Of a DNA stretch of 64,000 bases, positions 10,287 to 20,519 are shown piece by piece (the stretch's first letter is position 1; every line of letters begins with the position of its first letter). The position numbers and the translations under genes are program-made. The notes beneath the pieces were generated by a model that was not told where the DNA came from, searched no databases, and saw only the letters and a list, made by a program, of their open reading frames with translations. The stretch spans positions 231,253,832-231,317,831 of the forward strand of contig NC_090319.1 of the NCBI RefSeq assembly GCF_040869045.1, written 5' to 3'. The stretch is from Eurosta solidaginis. Its lineage: Eukaryota; Arthropoda; Insecta; Diptera; Tephritidae.

Positions 10287-11111
10287 GTGGGTTACCACAG
10301 AAGTGAATACGCTGTTACTCTGATATGTGATTTGACTAAATACTTGATTGCAATTCCTATCCAGAGGAAACATGCAAAAACAGTAGCCAGAGCCATATTG
10401 GAAAATTTCATCTTATTTTATGGAAGTATGAAAACAATAATAACGGATATGGGATCTGAATATAAAAATAGCTTAAATGAGGAAATATGTAAGTTTCTCA
10501 ATATTAAGCACAAAACATTTACGCCGTATCACCACCAAACTTTAGGTACTGTTGAACGTAGTCATATAACTTTCAATGAATATGTGGGTTTTTACATATC
10601 CATTAACAAAGATGATTGGGATGAGTTTCTTAAATATTTTGCGTATTGTTACAATACAACCCCATCCGCAGTTCACTGTTATTACCCATTCGAACTAAGT
10701 TTTGGAAAAAAGCCCTAGACTTACGGATTTGTACAAGAAAATACAGTAAGCCCATTATACAATTATGAGGCTTACGATAAAGAAATTAAATATAGGCTGC
10801 AAATAGTGCAGGATGGAGCCTTTAAATTAGTAAAAGAAGCTAAAGAAAAAGAAAAGATTAGTTATGATAAAAATATTCACTATAAGGAAATAAATAAAGG
10901 AGATTCAGTCTTACTTAAAAATGAAGCAGGCAATAAGTCAGATAGTAGATATAAAGGGTCCTATAAGATAGAAAATATCGATAAAAATAATAATTTTACT
11001 GTAAAACCCTATAAGGTAGAAAGCATAGATAGAAATAATAATAATTACGCGTTAAGAAATGAAAATAAGAAAATCATAATACACAAAAATAGACTTAAAT
11101 TACTTAAATAA
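10287..11111 (+). pseudogene. Integrase C-terminal part of a 412-like element (right arm)
   Basis: Plus-strand mirror of 7260-6440 and better preserved. 10287-10718 reads DLTKYLIAIPIQRKHAK, IITDMGSEYKNS (second catalytic Asp) and GTVERSHITFNEY (catalytic Glu), then FELSFGKKP before a TAG. The frame is open again from 10806 through the basic C-terminal domain to a natural stop at 11111. One stop is therefore all that separates this stretch from an open frame. The N-terminal zinc finger and first Asp are absent because the sequence begins at the head-to-head junction with the CsRn1-like gag. Confidence 0.8.
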
Positions 11112-11435
11112 ATACATTTTATTTCGACTTAGATGTTCACCTTACTCACTCATAAATTTCTACTAAACATGTACAAACAAACATATAAATCAAGAAAATC
11201 ATTGTACACAAAATTGGCACAAATCATTAAGAATAAAATAGTTTCATTTTTACTATCATAAACATAACCCTATGCTTAAGCAAAATGTTCAAAAAAAAAA
11301 AACATAAGCAAATATTCAAAGTAAAAAAACGTACCGCATGAATAAAAATATGAACAAATAAAAATGTGAAATAAATAAATTATCAAAAGCTATTAAGTGA
11401 AATAGAATCGCCAACGATTCCTTTTGAAAAGGAGG
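11112..11435 (+). other. 3' untranslated region of the 412-like element (right arm)
   Basis: AT-rich, no ORF. Ends in the purine tract GAAAAGGAGG just before the LTR. Confidence 0.6.
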
Positions 11436-11933
11436 TTTTATGCATCAAAAGTTAATGCATACATATCTACACATATAACACGCGCGGTGTCTAAGTTGTT
11501 TAGTCTGTAACTAAGAATTTGCTGACCACGTATTCCTCTACTCCAGCATTTTCACACGCTTTCAGCAAGTGCATTGAAGCAGCTTATGAATATGTGTACG
11601 AATGTGTAAGCGTACGCTTGGCTACATGACTTTTGTTAGACTTAGTAAGAATGTAAGAATTAGAGTAAATATGTATTGTAGTAACTAAGTTGCGCATTAG
11701 AATTATAAAGTATAAATACGCTGAAGTTTTTCAAATAAAGAAGATATGGTATTTGGCACTCAAGGGTGCCACTTTCCAAATAATCTTGTGTTATATTCAA
11801 TTAGAAAGATTTTTGGTATTCGCACTCTAGGGTGCCACTTCCTAAATAAACTTGTGTTATACTCTATAGGAAGATTTTGGTATTCGGCACTCAAGGATGT
11901 CACTTCCTAATTAATCTTCTGATGTATTCTACG
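11436..11933 (+). repeat. LTR of the 412-like element (right arm copy)
   Basis: Copy of 5608-6107 in opposite orientation: TATGCATCAAAAG near the start, TATAAAGTATAAATACGC box at about 11705, AATAAAG at about 11733, three degenerate tandem units around GGCACTCAAGG, and an end at TGTATTCTAC. After it comes a piece of a different LTR, not a primer site. Confidence 0.8.
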
Positions 11934-11954
11934 CTACTCCCAAAATGGTCTAAA

Positions 11955-12062
11955 AAAGAACATTTTGCAATACAGAATATTGGAGTGATTTTTTCAACAG
12001 TTTAACGATTCGAACATTAGCAGAAGGTTTGGAATAAGCGGAATTCCCTAAATTCGGTACAA
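11955..12062 (+). repeat. 3' end fragment of a Gypsy A/B-type LTR
   Basis: Diverged match to the last ~110 bp of the Gypsy A and B LTRs: GAATATTGGAGT, TTCAACAGTTTA, GATTCGAAC, TAGCAGAAGGTT, AATAAGCGGAATT and a terminal TCGGTACA (TCGTTACA in Gypsy A). Plus orientation; the rest of the LTR is absent. Confidence 0.75.
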
Positions 12063-12149
12063 TATATAAAAAGAAAAGTTAAAATGTGTGTTAGTTGTCG
12101 CCGGTGTTTGAAGAGATGCGTCGGTCGATTTTGTTCAAACTTTCACACA

Positions 12150-12480
12150 AGCTGCGTATACCTCACGCGGTGGTTACTACATTGGTTGGGATCGACTTAC
12201 AGGGTCTCGAGATATAGGCCAAAACGTGGGCCCGTGAATGCCTAGACAGTGTTTATAGAATATGGATATCAAATGAAAGTTGTTGATGAGTGCTTTAGTA
12301 GAGGATCATTTTCATACCCCTGGGTGACTAAGGTCTCGAGATATAGGCCAAAACGCGGGCCCGTGTATGCCTAGACAGTGTTTATACAATATGGATATCA
12401 AATGAAAGCTGTTGATGGGTGCTTTAGTACAGAGTAAGTTTTATTACGCTGGATGACTAAGGTATCGAGAATCGAATAGA
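12150..12480 (-). repeat. Tandem block of about 130-bp repeats, same family as in the Helitron
   Basis: CTCGAGATATAGGCCAAAAC starts at about 12206 and 12335 (period 129). ATGGATATCAAATGAAAG recurs at the same spacing. In reverse complement these match the monomer at 50.53-50.85 kb (CATTTGATACCCATAT, CGATATCTCGAGAA). No coding. Confidence 0.8.
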
Positions 12481-13081
12481 TAGCAGTTGTCTAAATTTTT
12501 CTTTCTTCTATTCTAATTTAATAATTTTTTCAATTAAGAAAAAATTTATCATAGCAATAATAATGATAAAATAATTATTGTTAGGCCTTGAGCTCGACTC
12601 AAATGCGCGATCTTACAAATCAGTAGGCCGATATAAGAACAAAAATTGCAAACATTTTTTCATTCCTTGCTTTAGCACTCGACTGCTAAAACATACCCAA
12701 AATGTTAAGAGCTGTGTTAATTCGGAGGGCGAAAATTAATATTATAACCTTTTAATTTAACAAATACAGTTTAAATGTATACGGCGCACGTTACGTACGT
12801 TGCCTTAAGTATGCATGAGTTTATATTTTTGACAGCGCACGTACCCGGTTAGTTGAAAACATTGATTGAAAAAACGAAGATTTAGCTAATGGTTGTGCTA
12901 ATTACCTTTTATTTTTAATAATATTAATTAATAGTTGGCGGTTTATTAATAGTGATACCGAACGAAACACGTCTTTCGATATTCCTCCCAATTTTTTTGA
13001 AATTGTAAAGTTAAGAATTATAAGTAAAAAAAAAATTTTTTGTTTTTGGATATAAAGTTTTCTTTTTTATACTTACAAAAT
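12481..13081. other. AT-rich stretch, no gene seen
   Basis: No ORF, repeat or element end that I can support. It lies between the 130-bp repeat block and the Penelope-like fragment. Confidence 0.5.
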
Positions 13082-13491
13082 TTACCAGCAGCAACCCTGG
13101 TGTTGTTTTTCGTCATCGCCCGCATAAGAAAATTGAGCATCACGTCTGCGTGTTCTGTCTTGATAATATTTTGTGAGTAATCGTGGTTTGTTTATCGAGT
13201 CAGTCTCAAACCTTACTAACAGAACCTCCATTACAATGTTTGATACGATAGGTGACGCAGATGATCCCATCGGCATCCCTGAACGTTACTCCTAATTTTC
13301 TCATTGTACTTAAACTACCTGTTGTCTTTTATGCAGAACTTGACCACTGTCAGGAAAAGTTCTTTGGCCATGGAGGTGTGTTCCTTAATCTTGCTCTACT
13401 TAGACTCTATAGTATTGACAGCCAAATCTACGGGGATACTCAGGAATAACGAAACGACATCAAACGACACTAAACTCTCATCGTCATAAAC
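13082..13491 (-). pseudogene. Penelope-like element PLE1, RT palm part (continued from 54.1 kb)
   Basis: Minus-strand continuation of the RT whose N-terminal part is at 54133-54860. It carries motif A as SLVSFDVVSLF (about 13480), SMAKELFLTVVKFCIKD, and after a frameshift GMPMGSSASPIVSNIVMEVL (13276-13215), the PLE signature before motif C. The sequence departs from the family just after LLTKY (about 13175), so the YVDD motif and the GIY-YIG domain are missing. The split by BEL1 falls between the motif-A-side Tyr codons, with ATATG duplicated at 13492-13496 and 54128-54132. Confidence 0.8.
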
Positions 13492-13496
13492 ATATG

Positions 13497-14094
13497 TGCT
13501 CGCGCCCCTCCCTACTAATTTTTCGTCGCCGCACCTGCCTTTCCACTCAGTCGTCGCTATTATTGAAACTGCATTTACTCACTCACTTTGCATATACTAC
13601 CACAGTAACGTCGCATTTGTTATTGTCGCTAATCTTTACTAATTTCTTCGTTGGAGAGCATTATTGCTAGCCACCCACATCCGTTATCGTCTTAGTCGCT
13701 GCAGCATACATCACAAGCATACTTACATACATACATACATGTTGCTATGGATACAAACATATGTGCCTACATACGGTCATACATACTTTCAAGCAGAATT
13801 TCATATCATATCTCTTCGCACCTATCATATTATAATTAGCCATCCCATGAAATCATCCCATGTATAAGTTTTGTATTTTGTCAATTTGAAATAACAGGAC
13901 TTCTCCATGGAAAATTCCTATGAATAATTTTTACAGCTTACTTACTTGAACCTTGTCTTAGTTTTTTAAGAATTGATTCAATTTGTAATCGTGACCAAGT
14001 TAAGTTGCTAAAATAAAATTATTATTGAAGCAAAATTGTTCGCCCATTTTTTTTTGTCGCCAAACAATTGTAGAAAAAGCTCTACAATTCTCCA
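13497..14094 (+). repeat. 5' LTR of BEL1
   Basis: 598 bp, starts TGCTCGCGCC and ends CAATTCTCCA. It contains an ACAT microsatellite (about 13722-13742) and an AATAAAATTATTATTG signal at about 14012. The last 174 bp recur at 53959-54127. Confidence 0.82.
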
Positions 14095-14113
14095 GAGGTC
14101 CTTCGAGCCGGAT
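14095..14113 (+). other. Primer-binding site of BEL1, tRNA-Tyr type
   Basis: AGGTCCTTCGAGCCGGATC directly after the LTR matches the complement of a tRNA-Tyr 3' end (TGGTCCTTCGAGCCGGAT) except at the first bases. Confidence 0.65.
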
Positions 14114-14184
14114 CTCGGGGATTAAATTTGTAATTTGAATTTTAAATAAATTAAAAAATAATAATAAAAAATTAAATCACCAAA

Positions 14185-15493
14185 ATGGAAATACAGTCCA
14201 TCCCAATGAACGATGGCGCCTCCGTGGGTCCATCTAACGCCAGCGATTCAGGGAGGGAAGAAACAATCATTCCGCGAGGACTTCGGATAAAAATTCAGCA
14301 ACGCGAAAATCTTGTAACACGTTTGCGCTCATTGCATCGAGGAATCATAGAAGGTGACTCGTGTTCGCTTCGTCAACTTACGGCAAAGTTGGACTTAGTA
14401 GAGCAACACTACAAAACCATCGATACACTTCAACCACAGTTCGAAGAGATGGATGAATCTTAGCTAGCTGAAAATCACCGCGTGACTCTCGAAGAGACTT
14501 ACATCGAAGCCAAAAACACCATCCTCGACCATATAGATGGACTAAAGAGAATTCAGCCTCTAAGTTACATGAGTAGCACACGCGTGGAGCGCCAACCGAC
14601 ACATCGCATCAATCTACCAAAATTGCAGTTAACGAAATTCGGTGGAAAGCAGTCGCAGTGGCCAGATTTCTACAACGTCTTCACTACGCTTGTGCACAAC
14701 AACAAAGACTTGACGTTGAAAAATTTCAGTATCTACGGTCATGCCTCACTGATGAAGCTTCGCGTCTTATACAATTGCTCCAGGTAACAAATAACAATTA
14801 CAATGTGACGCTGGATATCCTAATCAGCCGATTCAACAACAGCCGCCTAATCTTTCAGTCGCATATTCAGCAAATCTGCGACCTCTCTAATTTATCATCA
14901 TCGCATACCTCATCTCTTCGTAATTTCATCGATACAATCAATGTAAATCTTCGGGATATATTGTCGCTAGCAATTTCGGAACAAATAGGTGATGCAATAT
15001 TACTACACATAATAACTACGAAGCTAGATTCGTCCACTCGTACGAAATGGGTAGAAGAGGTTTCCATAAAATGGAATTGCAGAAGTCCGTCACCACTACA
15101 AATACTAACATGGGCAGACCTCGCTGCATTTCTAGAGAGCCGCTGCCAGACGTTCAACATGATTAAAATCAACAAGACAGCGATCCAACCGTCAACTTCA
15201 TCGAAAAAGATTCCATCTAAATTACCAAGCAACAAGTATGCCTTAGCAGCTATGAATACGAACACTAGTTGCGCGTTGTGCGAAACAACCCGTTCAATTG
15301 TGATAAATTCATTAAAATGGACCCGTTCGATAGATATATACTGGTGAAACGGCTTAAGTTGTGTTTAATTTGCCTGGGTAAAAACCACACTTCAAGTACC
15401 TGTCCATCCAGCCGTAGGTGCCAACATTGTCGCGTAAGACATCACACGTTCCTACACAGGCCACGTGGAACTGAAGGTACTCACAATAGCTAA
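14185..15493 (+). pseudogene. Gag of BEL1
   Basis: BEL-type Gag. The start Met at 14185 leads a 92-aa frame with IKIQQRENLVTRLRSLHRG, ending at a TAG (14461). The capsid core follows in two more frames: 14482-14787 (INLPKLQLTKFGGKQSQWPD) and 14658-15347 (LDILISRFNNSRLIFQSHIQ). The nucleocapsid lies at 15269-15493 with CLICLGKNHTSSTC and CQHCRVRHHTFLH, a pair of BEL zinc knuckles. At least one stop and two frameshifts are present. The order LTR, primer site, gag is normal for the family, and protease follows directly. Confidence 0.85.
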
Positions 15494-15499
15494 ATTAGT

Positions 15500-15863
15500 A
15501 ACAACAACACCACCGGCCCGAAAAACGAGAATAGCAAGCAAGTCACTATGAAGGCTGAACAGTACCACGGCGACGTTATTCTTGCCACAGCTCGAATTCG
15601 GTTATGTAATTCATCAGGGCCATCACTTATTGTTCGAGCATTGCTGGACTCAGAATCCCAACTAAATTTGATAACAGAGCACATAGCATAACCCTGCGCC
15701 TATCACGTACCAAACACAATATTGAAGTTATAAGCATAGGTGCTACATCAACAAAAACACATCAACTTTGCTATGTTAAGATGGATTCGCTCCATACCGA
15801 ATACCCTTCAAGCCTGTAAGCAGTGATAATTCCGACAATCTCATCACAGAAAACCAACAACCG
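15500..15863 (+). pseudogene. Protease region of BEL1, interrupted by Gypsy B
   Basis: The aspartic protease block is at about 15630-15690: VRALLDSESQLNLITEHIA. BEL proteases usually read Asp-Ser-Gly here; this copy has Asp-Ser-Glu and a stop soon after. Coding similarity then fades, and Gypsy B enters at about 15864. The downstream continuation starts at 19264. Confidence 0.65.
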
Positions 15864-16265
15864 TATCGATTTATTTGCAACCTTCTGCTAACGTTCGAAT
15901 CACTAAACAATTGCTGCTTTTTATACTCTCGAATTCTTCGTTCCATACTTCTAGGTGTTTCCAGAATTTACTTAGTTACTGCTATAAAATTATAACTACA
16001 GATGCACGTGTATAGATTCTCATATGCGCGTGTATATGTGAGTGACAATTCCACTGATAATTGGCTACTTTTGGGAACATCTCGGATAAGATATATGCAT
16101 GTGTTTGTGCGTCTCTTCTCCGCTGCGCGTACGTACATATGTGTAGACATAATGGTTGATGTAGATAAAAGTGACTGCCTTCTTTATTGTTGTTGTGGCT
16201 TCATTTACTTACTAGCATCAGACTAGTGAAATGAGTATCACTTAGTGTCACTAATATTCGCCACA
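15864..16265 (-). repeat. 3' LTR of Gypsy B (shortened)
   Basis: Matches 18726-19263 but lacks about 14 bp near its end and about 110 bp around the AATAAA segment. It starts (minus strand) TGTGGCGAATATTAGTG after the purine tract GGTGGAGGGCAG (16266-16277). Confidence 0.85.
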
Positions 16266-16373
16266 CTGCCCTCCACCTAAGTCTGATCGTCACGATCAGA
16301 CAAATCTCTCGATCTAACCACTACTAGCCTCTCCAAATGAACCACCTTCTATTTCGTGGTTTCGCAATTGTTT

Positions 16374-17352
16374 TTATGCGGTAGATGACATCACTGATCC
16401 TCTTCGCAACTCTGTAGGGGCCTTCCCAACTACACCGAAATTTGGATGGAACACCTTGCCGCCGGTGAGGGTTGTATGGCGTACCAAATCTCCCTCCAAA
16501 AAAACTTTCGAATTAAAGTTCTTGTCGTACCTGTGTTTCATCTTACTTCTCATTACCCTGGGCCGTTCCCTCACACTCTATTCTTTGGCCAGTGAAGAAC
16601 TATTTCGTAGAGCTTGATCTTGACTTTGCATCATCAGTATCGTCTTGAAGTTTCACAACAGTAGTGCGCGCTGGCTTGAAACCACCCTTGCATTCTTTGT
16701 GGAAAATTCTTTCAGTCGTCTTAGTGCGTCCATTAGGGTATGTCAATGCCAATATTTTTCTCGCAGGTACCTTCGATTTTGATCTGTTTGGCCCATTCGT
16801 TCCCTCAACCTTTACCTTTGACTTTCGTGGTCTTTGTCGACTCTTCTCCATCAGTACTCGATTACTGCTGAAGCCTTTTTCCAAACTGAAGTTAAGTGGC
16901 ACATCATGGTTCTCATAACGCATAACCCCTCTCTGCATATCGATCTTAATGCCATGGTCAACTAAGACGTCCACTCCCAATGTGACTTCGTCAACAATCC
17001 CCGCTACAAAGAATTTGTGTAGAACCATGACCTTCCCAATTAAGACTTCACAGATCACTTCTCCCCGGACTTGGTTATACTAGCCAGTGACCGTACGCAA
17101 CCTTGCTCTTGGTAATGGCTTTACTCTCCTGTTGACTAAATCAGATCGGATTAAGGAGTGAGATGCACCCATATCTACAGTTAGTACACGTTCCTTGCCA
17201 TCGACCTTTCCTTTGACGGCAAGACTGCTCGATTTTCTTCCAATTTGCGAGATAGATACCACAGGACATTCAACAGCTGGAGCTAGCTCTCGATCTTTAC
17301 ATCTGGCATGCTCTTGCTCATCTCCCCCAGCTTTGCGTTTACGGCCACTCAA
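16374..17352 (-). pseudogene. Gypsy B protease region fused to an integrase C-terminus by deletion
   Basis: Minus strand. 17352-17080 carries the protease with VLTVDMGASHSLIRSDLVN; the usual Asp-Thr-Gly is Asp-Met-Gly. A stop at 17080 follows. 17058-16600 (152 aa) continues with VLVDHGIKIDMQRGVMRY and a Lys/Arg-rich linker RQRPRKSKVKVEG. Then 16574-16374 reads MKHRYDKNFNSKVFLEGDLV, which in Gypsy A belongs to the very end of integrase. The ~6-kb relative thus lost RT, RNase H and the integrase core in one deletion. Confidence 0.8.
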
Positions 17353-17399
17353 GTTAGAACTACCCGGACCAAGATCGCAATGACGTGCAATGTGACCTG

Positions 17400-18666
17400 G
17401 CTTCCCGCATTCGAAGCATTTGATAACTCTTTCACTCCGCTTTTGCGATCATTTCAGTGCCTCCAATATTGCGTCTACCCACTCTGGCCTTTCTACTTCC
17501 ACACGGCGTGCTTTGAAAACTAGCTAACACAGAAGCGAAGCTGTTTCCTGAATCAGGAGATGTTTCTGTGAATGTAGGTTTTGGGTTTGTGTATACCACG
17601 TCCCATGTGCCATTTATAAAGCTCTAGATTTTTACCCTTTCGGTGTATTCCACGGGTGCGTGCGCATTCGCTCAATGTGTCAGCCTATCAACATCCAACG
17701 CAAACTCTTGCAATGTTTCACCGGGCCTCTGGAAGCGGTTCAGTAACTCCATTTGATATATCTGTCTCATATGCTCAGTTCCATATCGTCTCTCTAGAAC
17801 GCTCATCAATGTTTCGTAGTTGCTCCGCTCCCCCTCGGGAATAGTCTGTAGGATTTCAGCAGCAGATCCTTTCAATGCCACGAATAGTGCAGCAACTTTA
17901 TCTTGAGCACTCCAGTTGTTCACTGCTGCGGTCTTCTCAAACTGAATCTTAAACACCTGGAAAGGAGCAGAGCCGTCAAAAGATGGTGTTCTTATCTTTG
18001 GATTACTCGTTGAAACTGCTGGGCGATTTAGTTGCAACTGCTCGATACGTCCTCTCAAAGCATCCACCTGGGCCTCGATTTTTTCTTCAAACTGTAAAAT
18101 TTTGAATCCTGGGCCTCCAGGTTCGATGATACCCTTATCTCCTGTGTCTCCAGCTGGGAGGATATGCGGGCTTCCTGTGCTTTCAACTGCTCAGCCAACT
18201 GAGATGTCATCTAAGTCTTCTGTTCTTCCAGTTGAGATGCCATATATGTCTTCTGTTCTTCGAGTTGATATGACATTTGTCTTTCCTGGGCTTCAATCTT
18301 GGATGTTATACGGTTCTCCTGGGATTCTAGTTGCGATGTTATATTTGTATTTTGCACTTCGAGCTGTGATGACATATTTGTGGATATTTGTGATGACATT
18401 TCTGACACTTGTGCCGATATTGCAGCGAATATCATGTTCAAGTCTGTGTTGGTAACTGTCTGCGATGTTTCGTTTTTCTCTTCAATTTTTGTTGTTGATT
18501 CTTCCACATCAGGATAAAAGACACACTCGTCAACATGAATTCCTTCCAACTCCAATACCTCTCGTAGCCGTGCTTGAAGTTCGATCTTATTGCCGGTTGT
18601 ATTCAATCCACGGCCCTCCAACTCCTTCTTCAGTTGCTGGATCCTCAATTCACTCAGCTTTGCCAT
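17400..18666 (-). pseudogene. Gag of Gypsy B with N-terminal SAP domain
   Basis: Starts at the Met at 18666. Residues 1-45 form a clear SAP-like motif (MAKLSELRIQQLKKELEGRG, LNTTGNKIELQARLRE). Residues about 70-150 form a long coiled coil made of repeated Gln/Glu-rich units (SQLEVQNTNITSQLESQENR). A frameshift leads to 18067-17672 with the capsid (FDGSAPFQVFKIQFEKTAAV, RRYGTEHMRQIYQMELLNR). Near 17430-17390 there is an intact CCHC knuckle, CFECGKPGHIARHC. Stops between 17672 and 17500. SAP domains bind DNA or chromatin in cellular proteins; a role in Gag is inferred only. Confidence 0.85.
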
Positions 18667-18725
18667 GTCGAAGTTGTATTCGCAATCTTCGGAATTTATT
18701 CAACAATTCCTCTTCTGACACCAAT

Positions 18726-19263
18726 TGTAACGATTTTAGTGCAATTCCGCTTATTTGCAACCTTCTGCTAAGGTTCGAATCACTAAACTGTTGAATAAAT
18801 AACTCCAATATTCGATAATACAAAATGGTCTTTATTAGACTTCTTTCAAAATAACACCGCTATTGCGGGAGAGATAGCGTGCTTAAATAAACTGATTGTC
18901 GTGCCTGTACTGTTTCTGCTTTTTATACTCTTCGATTTCCTCGTTCCATACTTCTAGACGTTTCCAGAATTTACTTAGTTACTGCTATAAAATTATAACT
19001 ACAGATACACGTGTATAGCTTCTCATATGCGCGTGTATATGTGAGTGACACTCCCACAGATAATTTCCTACTTTTGGGAGCATCTCAGATAAGATATATG
19101 CATGTGTTTGTGCGTCTCTTCTCCGCTGCGTGTACGTACATATGTGCAGACATAATGATTTACTCGTTTATGTAGATACAAGTGACTGCCTGCTTTATTG
19201 TTGTTGTGGCTTCATTTACTTAGCATCAGATTAGTGATGTGAGTATCACTAATATTCGTCACA
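18726..19263 (-). repeat. 5' LTR of Gypsy B, with tRNA-Leu primer site at its edge
   Basis: 538 bp; on the minus strand TGTGACGAATATTAG to CGTTACA. Immediately inside (18714-18725) is TGGTGTCAGAAG, the complement of a tRNA-Leu 3' end. AATAAA-type signals and TATA-like GCATATA stretches lie within. Confidence 0.88.
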
Positions 19264-20497
19264 ATACGTTACATATTCCAAACAATATCAAACTTGCCGA
19301 CGATTCGTTTAATGAACCAGATTGAATTGACTGTCTAATCGCAGCTGGCATATTCATCGATTTACTGCTAGTGGGTCAAATAAAAAGTGACGCCAGGTTC
19401 TTCAAAAGACCAAACTAGGGTGGCTTGTTTCCGGTACAGCTGCACCAAAGTCATCGCCCATCACTGAGTCATGTTCATCGTTCGCAACGCAATCACCTTT
19501 GCCCAAATACAAAACATTCATCACTATACAAGATCAAGCACCATTGGACCAACTCGTAGAAAGGTTTTGGACAATTGAGAGTCACATTATGCCACAAAAA
19601 ATGCGGTCAGAAAACGTATTGGACTGCGAGAAGTTGTTCGAGTTCCCTACCAAGAGGTGCCCCATCAGCGGCGAATTCATCGTTCGCTTGCCATTTAAGG
19701 AAGAGCCCGTTAATCTTGGTCAATCTTACGATATAACATATCGAAGGTTAGTATCACTGGAATCTGAGTTAATAAAAAACTCTTCTCTCTTAAAGAGCTA
19801 TCGTAAATTCATAAACGAGTATGAGCAGCTGCAGCACATGAAGATAGTCGAGGACGGTATGCAAAATCGAAATTTCATACCCCACCATTGCGTTATAAAA
19901 GCGGACAGTAGCATCACAAAACTACGCGTTGTGTTTGGGGCGTCTTGCAAAACATCAAATGGCAAATTATTCAATGACGTACTTCGAGTGGGCCCGACCC
20001 TACAAGATGACCTTTTTAGGCTCCTCGTCCGGTTTCGAAGTCACAAATACGTGTTGATAGTCGATATCGCTAAAATGTACAGACAGGTACTGGTAAGCAA
20101 TGATGGTGCACCATGGCAATGTATTTTGTGGCGAAATTCATCGCAAGGTCCTGTAAAAATGTTCCAGTTGCAGACCGTCACATACGGTACGAGTTGTGCG
20201 CCTTATCTTGCTACAAAATGCCTCCTCGAAGTAGCTAAGGCGGAGTCTGAAAACTTTCCTCTCGGTGCAGCTATAACTTTCAAGGATTTCTAAGTTGATA
20301 ACCTAATGACGGGTGCTGATACTGTGGGCATGGTTGTAGAAATTAAGAGACAAGCTACAGCGTTTCTCGAACGAGCAGGTTTTCCTCTCCGAAAATTTGC
20401 TGCAAACAACATGGAAATTATCGACGATGTTCCACTACATGACAGAGAAGAAACATCAAACTCGGCGGCTCAGACTATAGCAAAACCCTCGGCCTAA
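19264..20497 (+). pseudogene. RT of BEL1
   Basis: Resumes BEL1 after Gypsy B. 19270-19440 has the linker typical before BEL RT (IPNNIKLADDSFNEPD, then a TGA). 19499-20293 is a 264-aa open RT frame: HHCVIKADSSITKLRVVFGA, FNDVLRVGPTLQDDLF, VLIVDIAKMYRQVLV (motif A with catalytic Asp), QLQTVTYGTSCAPYLATKC (motif B). At motif C the expected Tyr-Val-Asp-Asp is stop-Val-Asp-Asn (20291-20302), which removes two key residues. 20306-20497 continues the thumb (AFLERAGFPLRKFAANN). Inactive. Confidence 0.88.
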
Positions 20498-20519
20498 GGT
20501 AGTCACCATCTCAAGATGC

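Larger units (their letters stand above)
9704..11933. repeat. Right arm of the 2.2-kb inverted duplication
   Basis: Inverted copy of 5608-7835. Here the gag side is continuous with downstream gag-PR-RT, so this arm looks like the original at that end. The other end stops at the LTR terminus (11933) with no primer site after it. Confidence 0.9.
15864..19263 (-). mobile_element. Gypsy B, internally deleted Ty3/Gypsy element inserted in BEL1
   Basis: Minus-strand element with 5' LTR 18726-19263 and shortened 3' LTR 15864-16265. It keeps gag and the protease region, then jumps straight to the last part of integrase, so RT, RNase H and the integrase core are gone. It is closely related to Gypsy A in gag, protease, LTR and purine tract. 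The left edge has lost the LTR end, so only part of a target duplication (AT/AC around 15862 and 19264) can be guessed. BEL1 coding is on both sides in the same orientation. Confidence 0.88.

Noticed and set aside
9719..10306. 195-aa open frame on the plus strand
   Set aside because: Antisense to the CsRn1-like gag, ending in the 412-like junction; the real gene is on the minus strand.
13664..13867. 67-aa open frame in the BEL1 LTR
   Set aside because: Reads through an ACAT microsatellite (His/Thr/Tyr repeats) in a non-coding LTR.
14867..15265. 132-aa open frame on the minus strand
   Set aside because: Antisense to BEL1 gag, which has zinc knuckles and a normal neighbour order on the plus strand.
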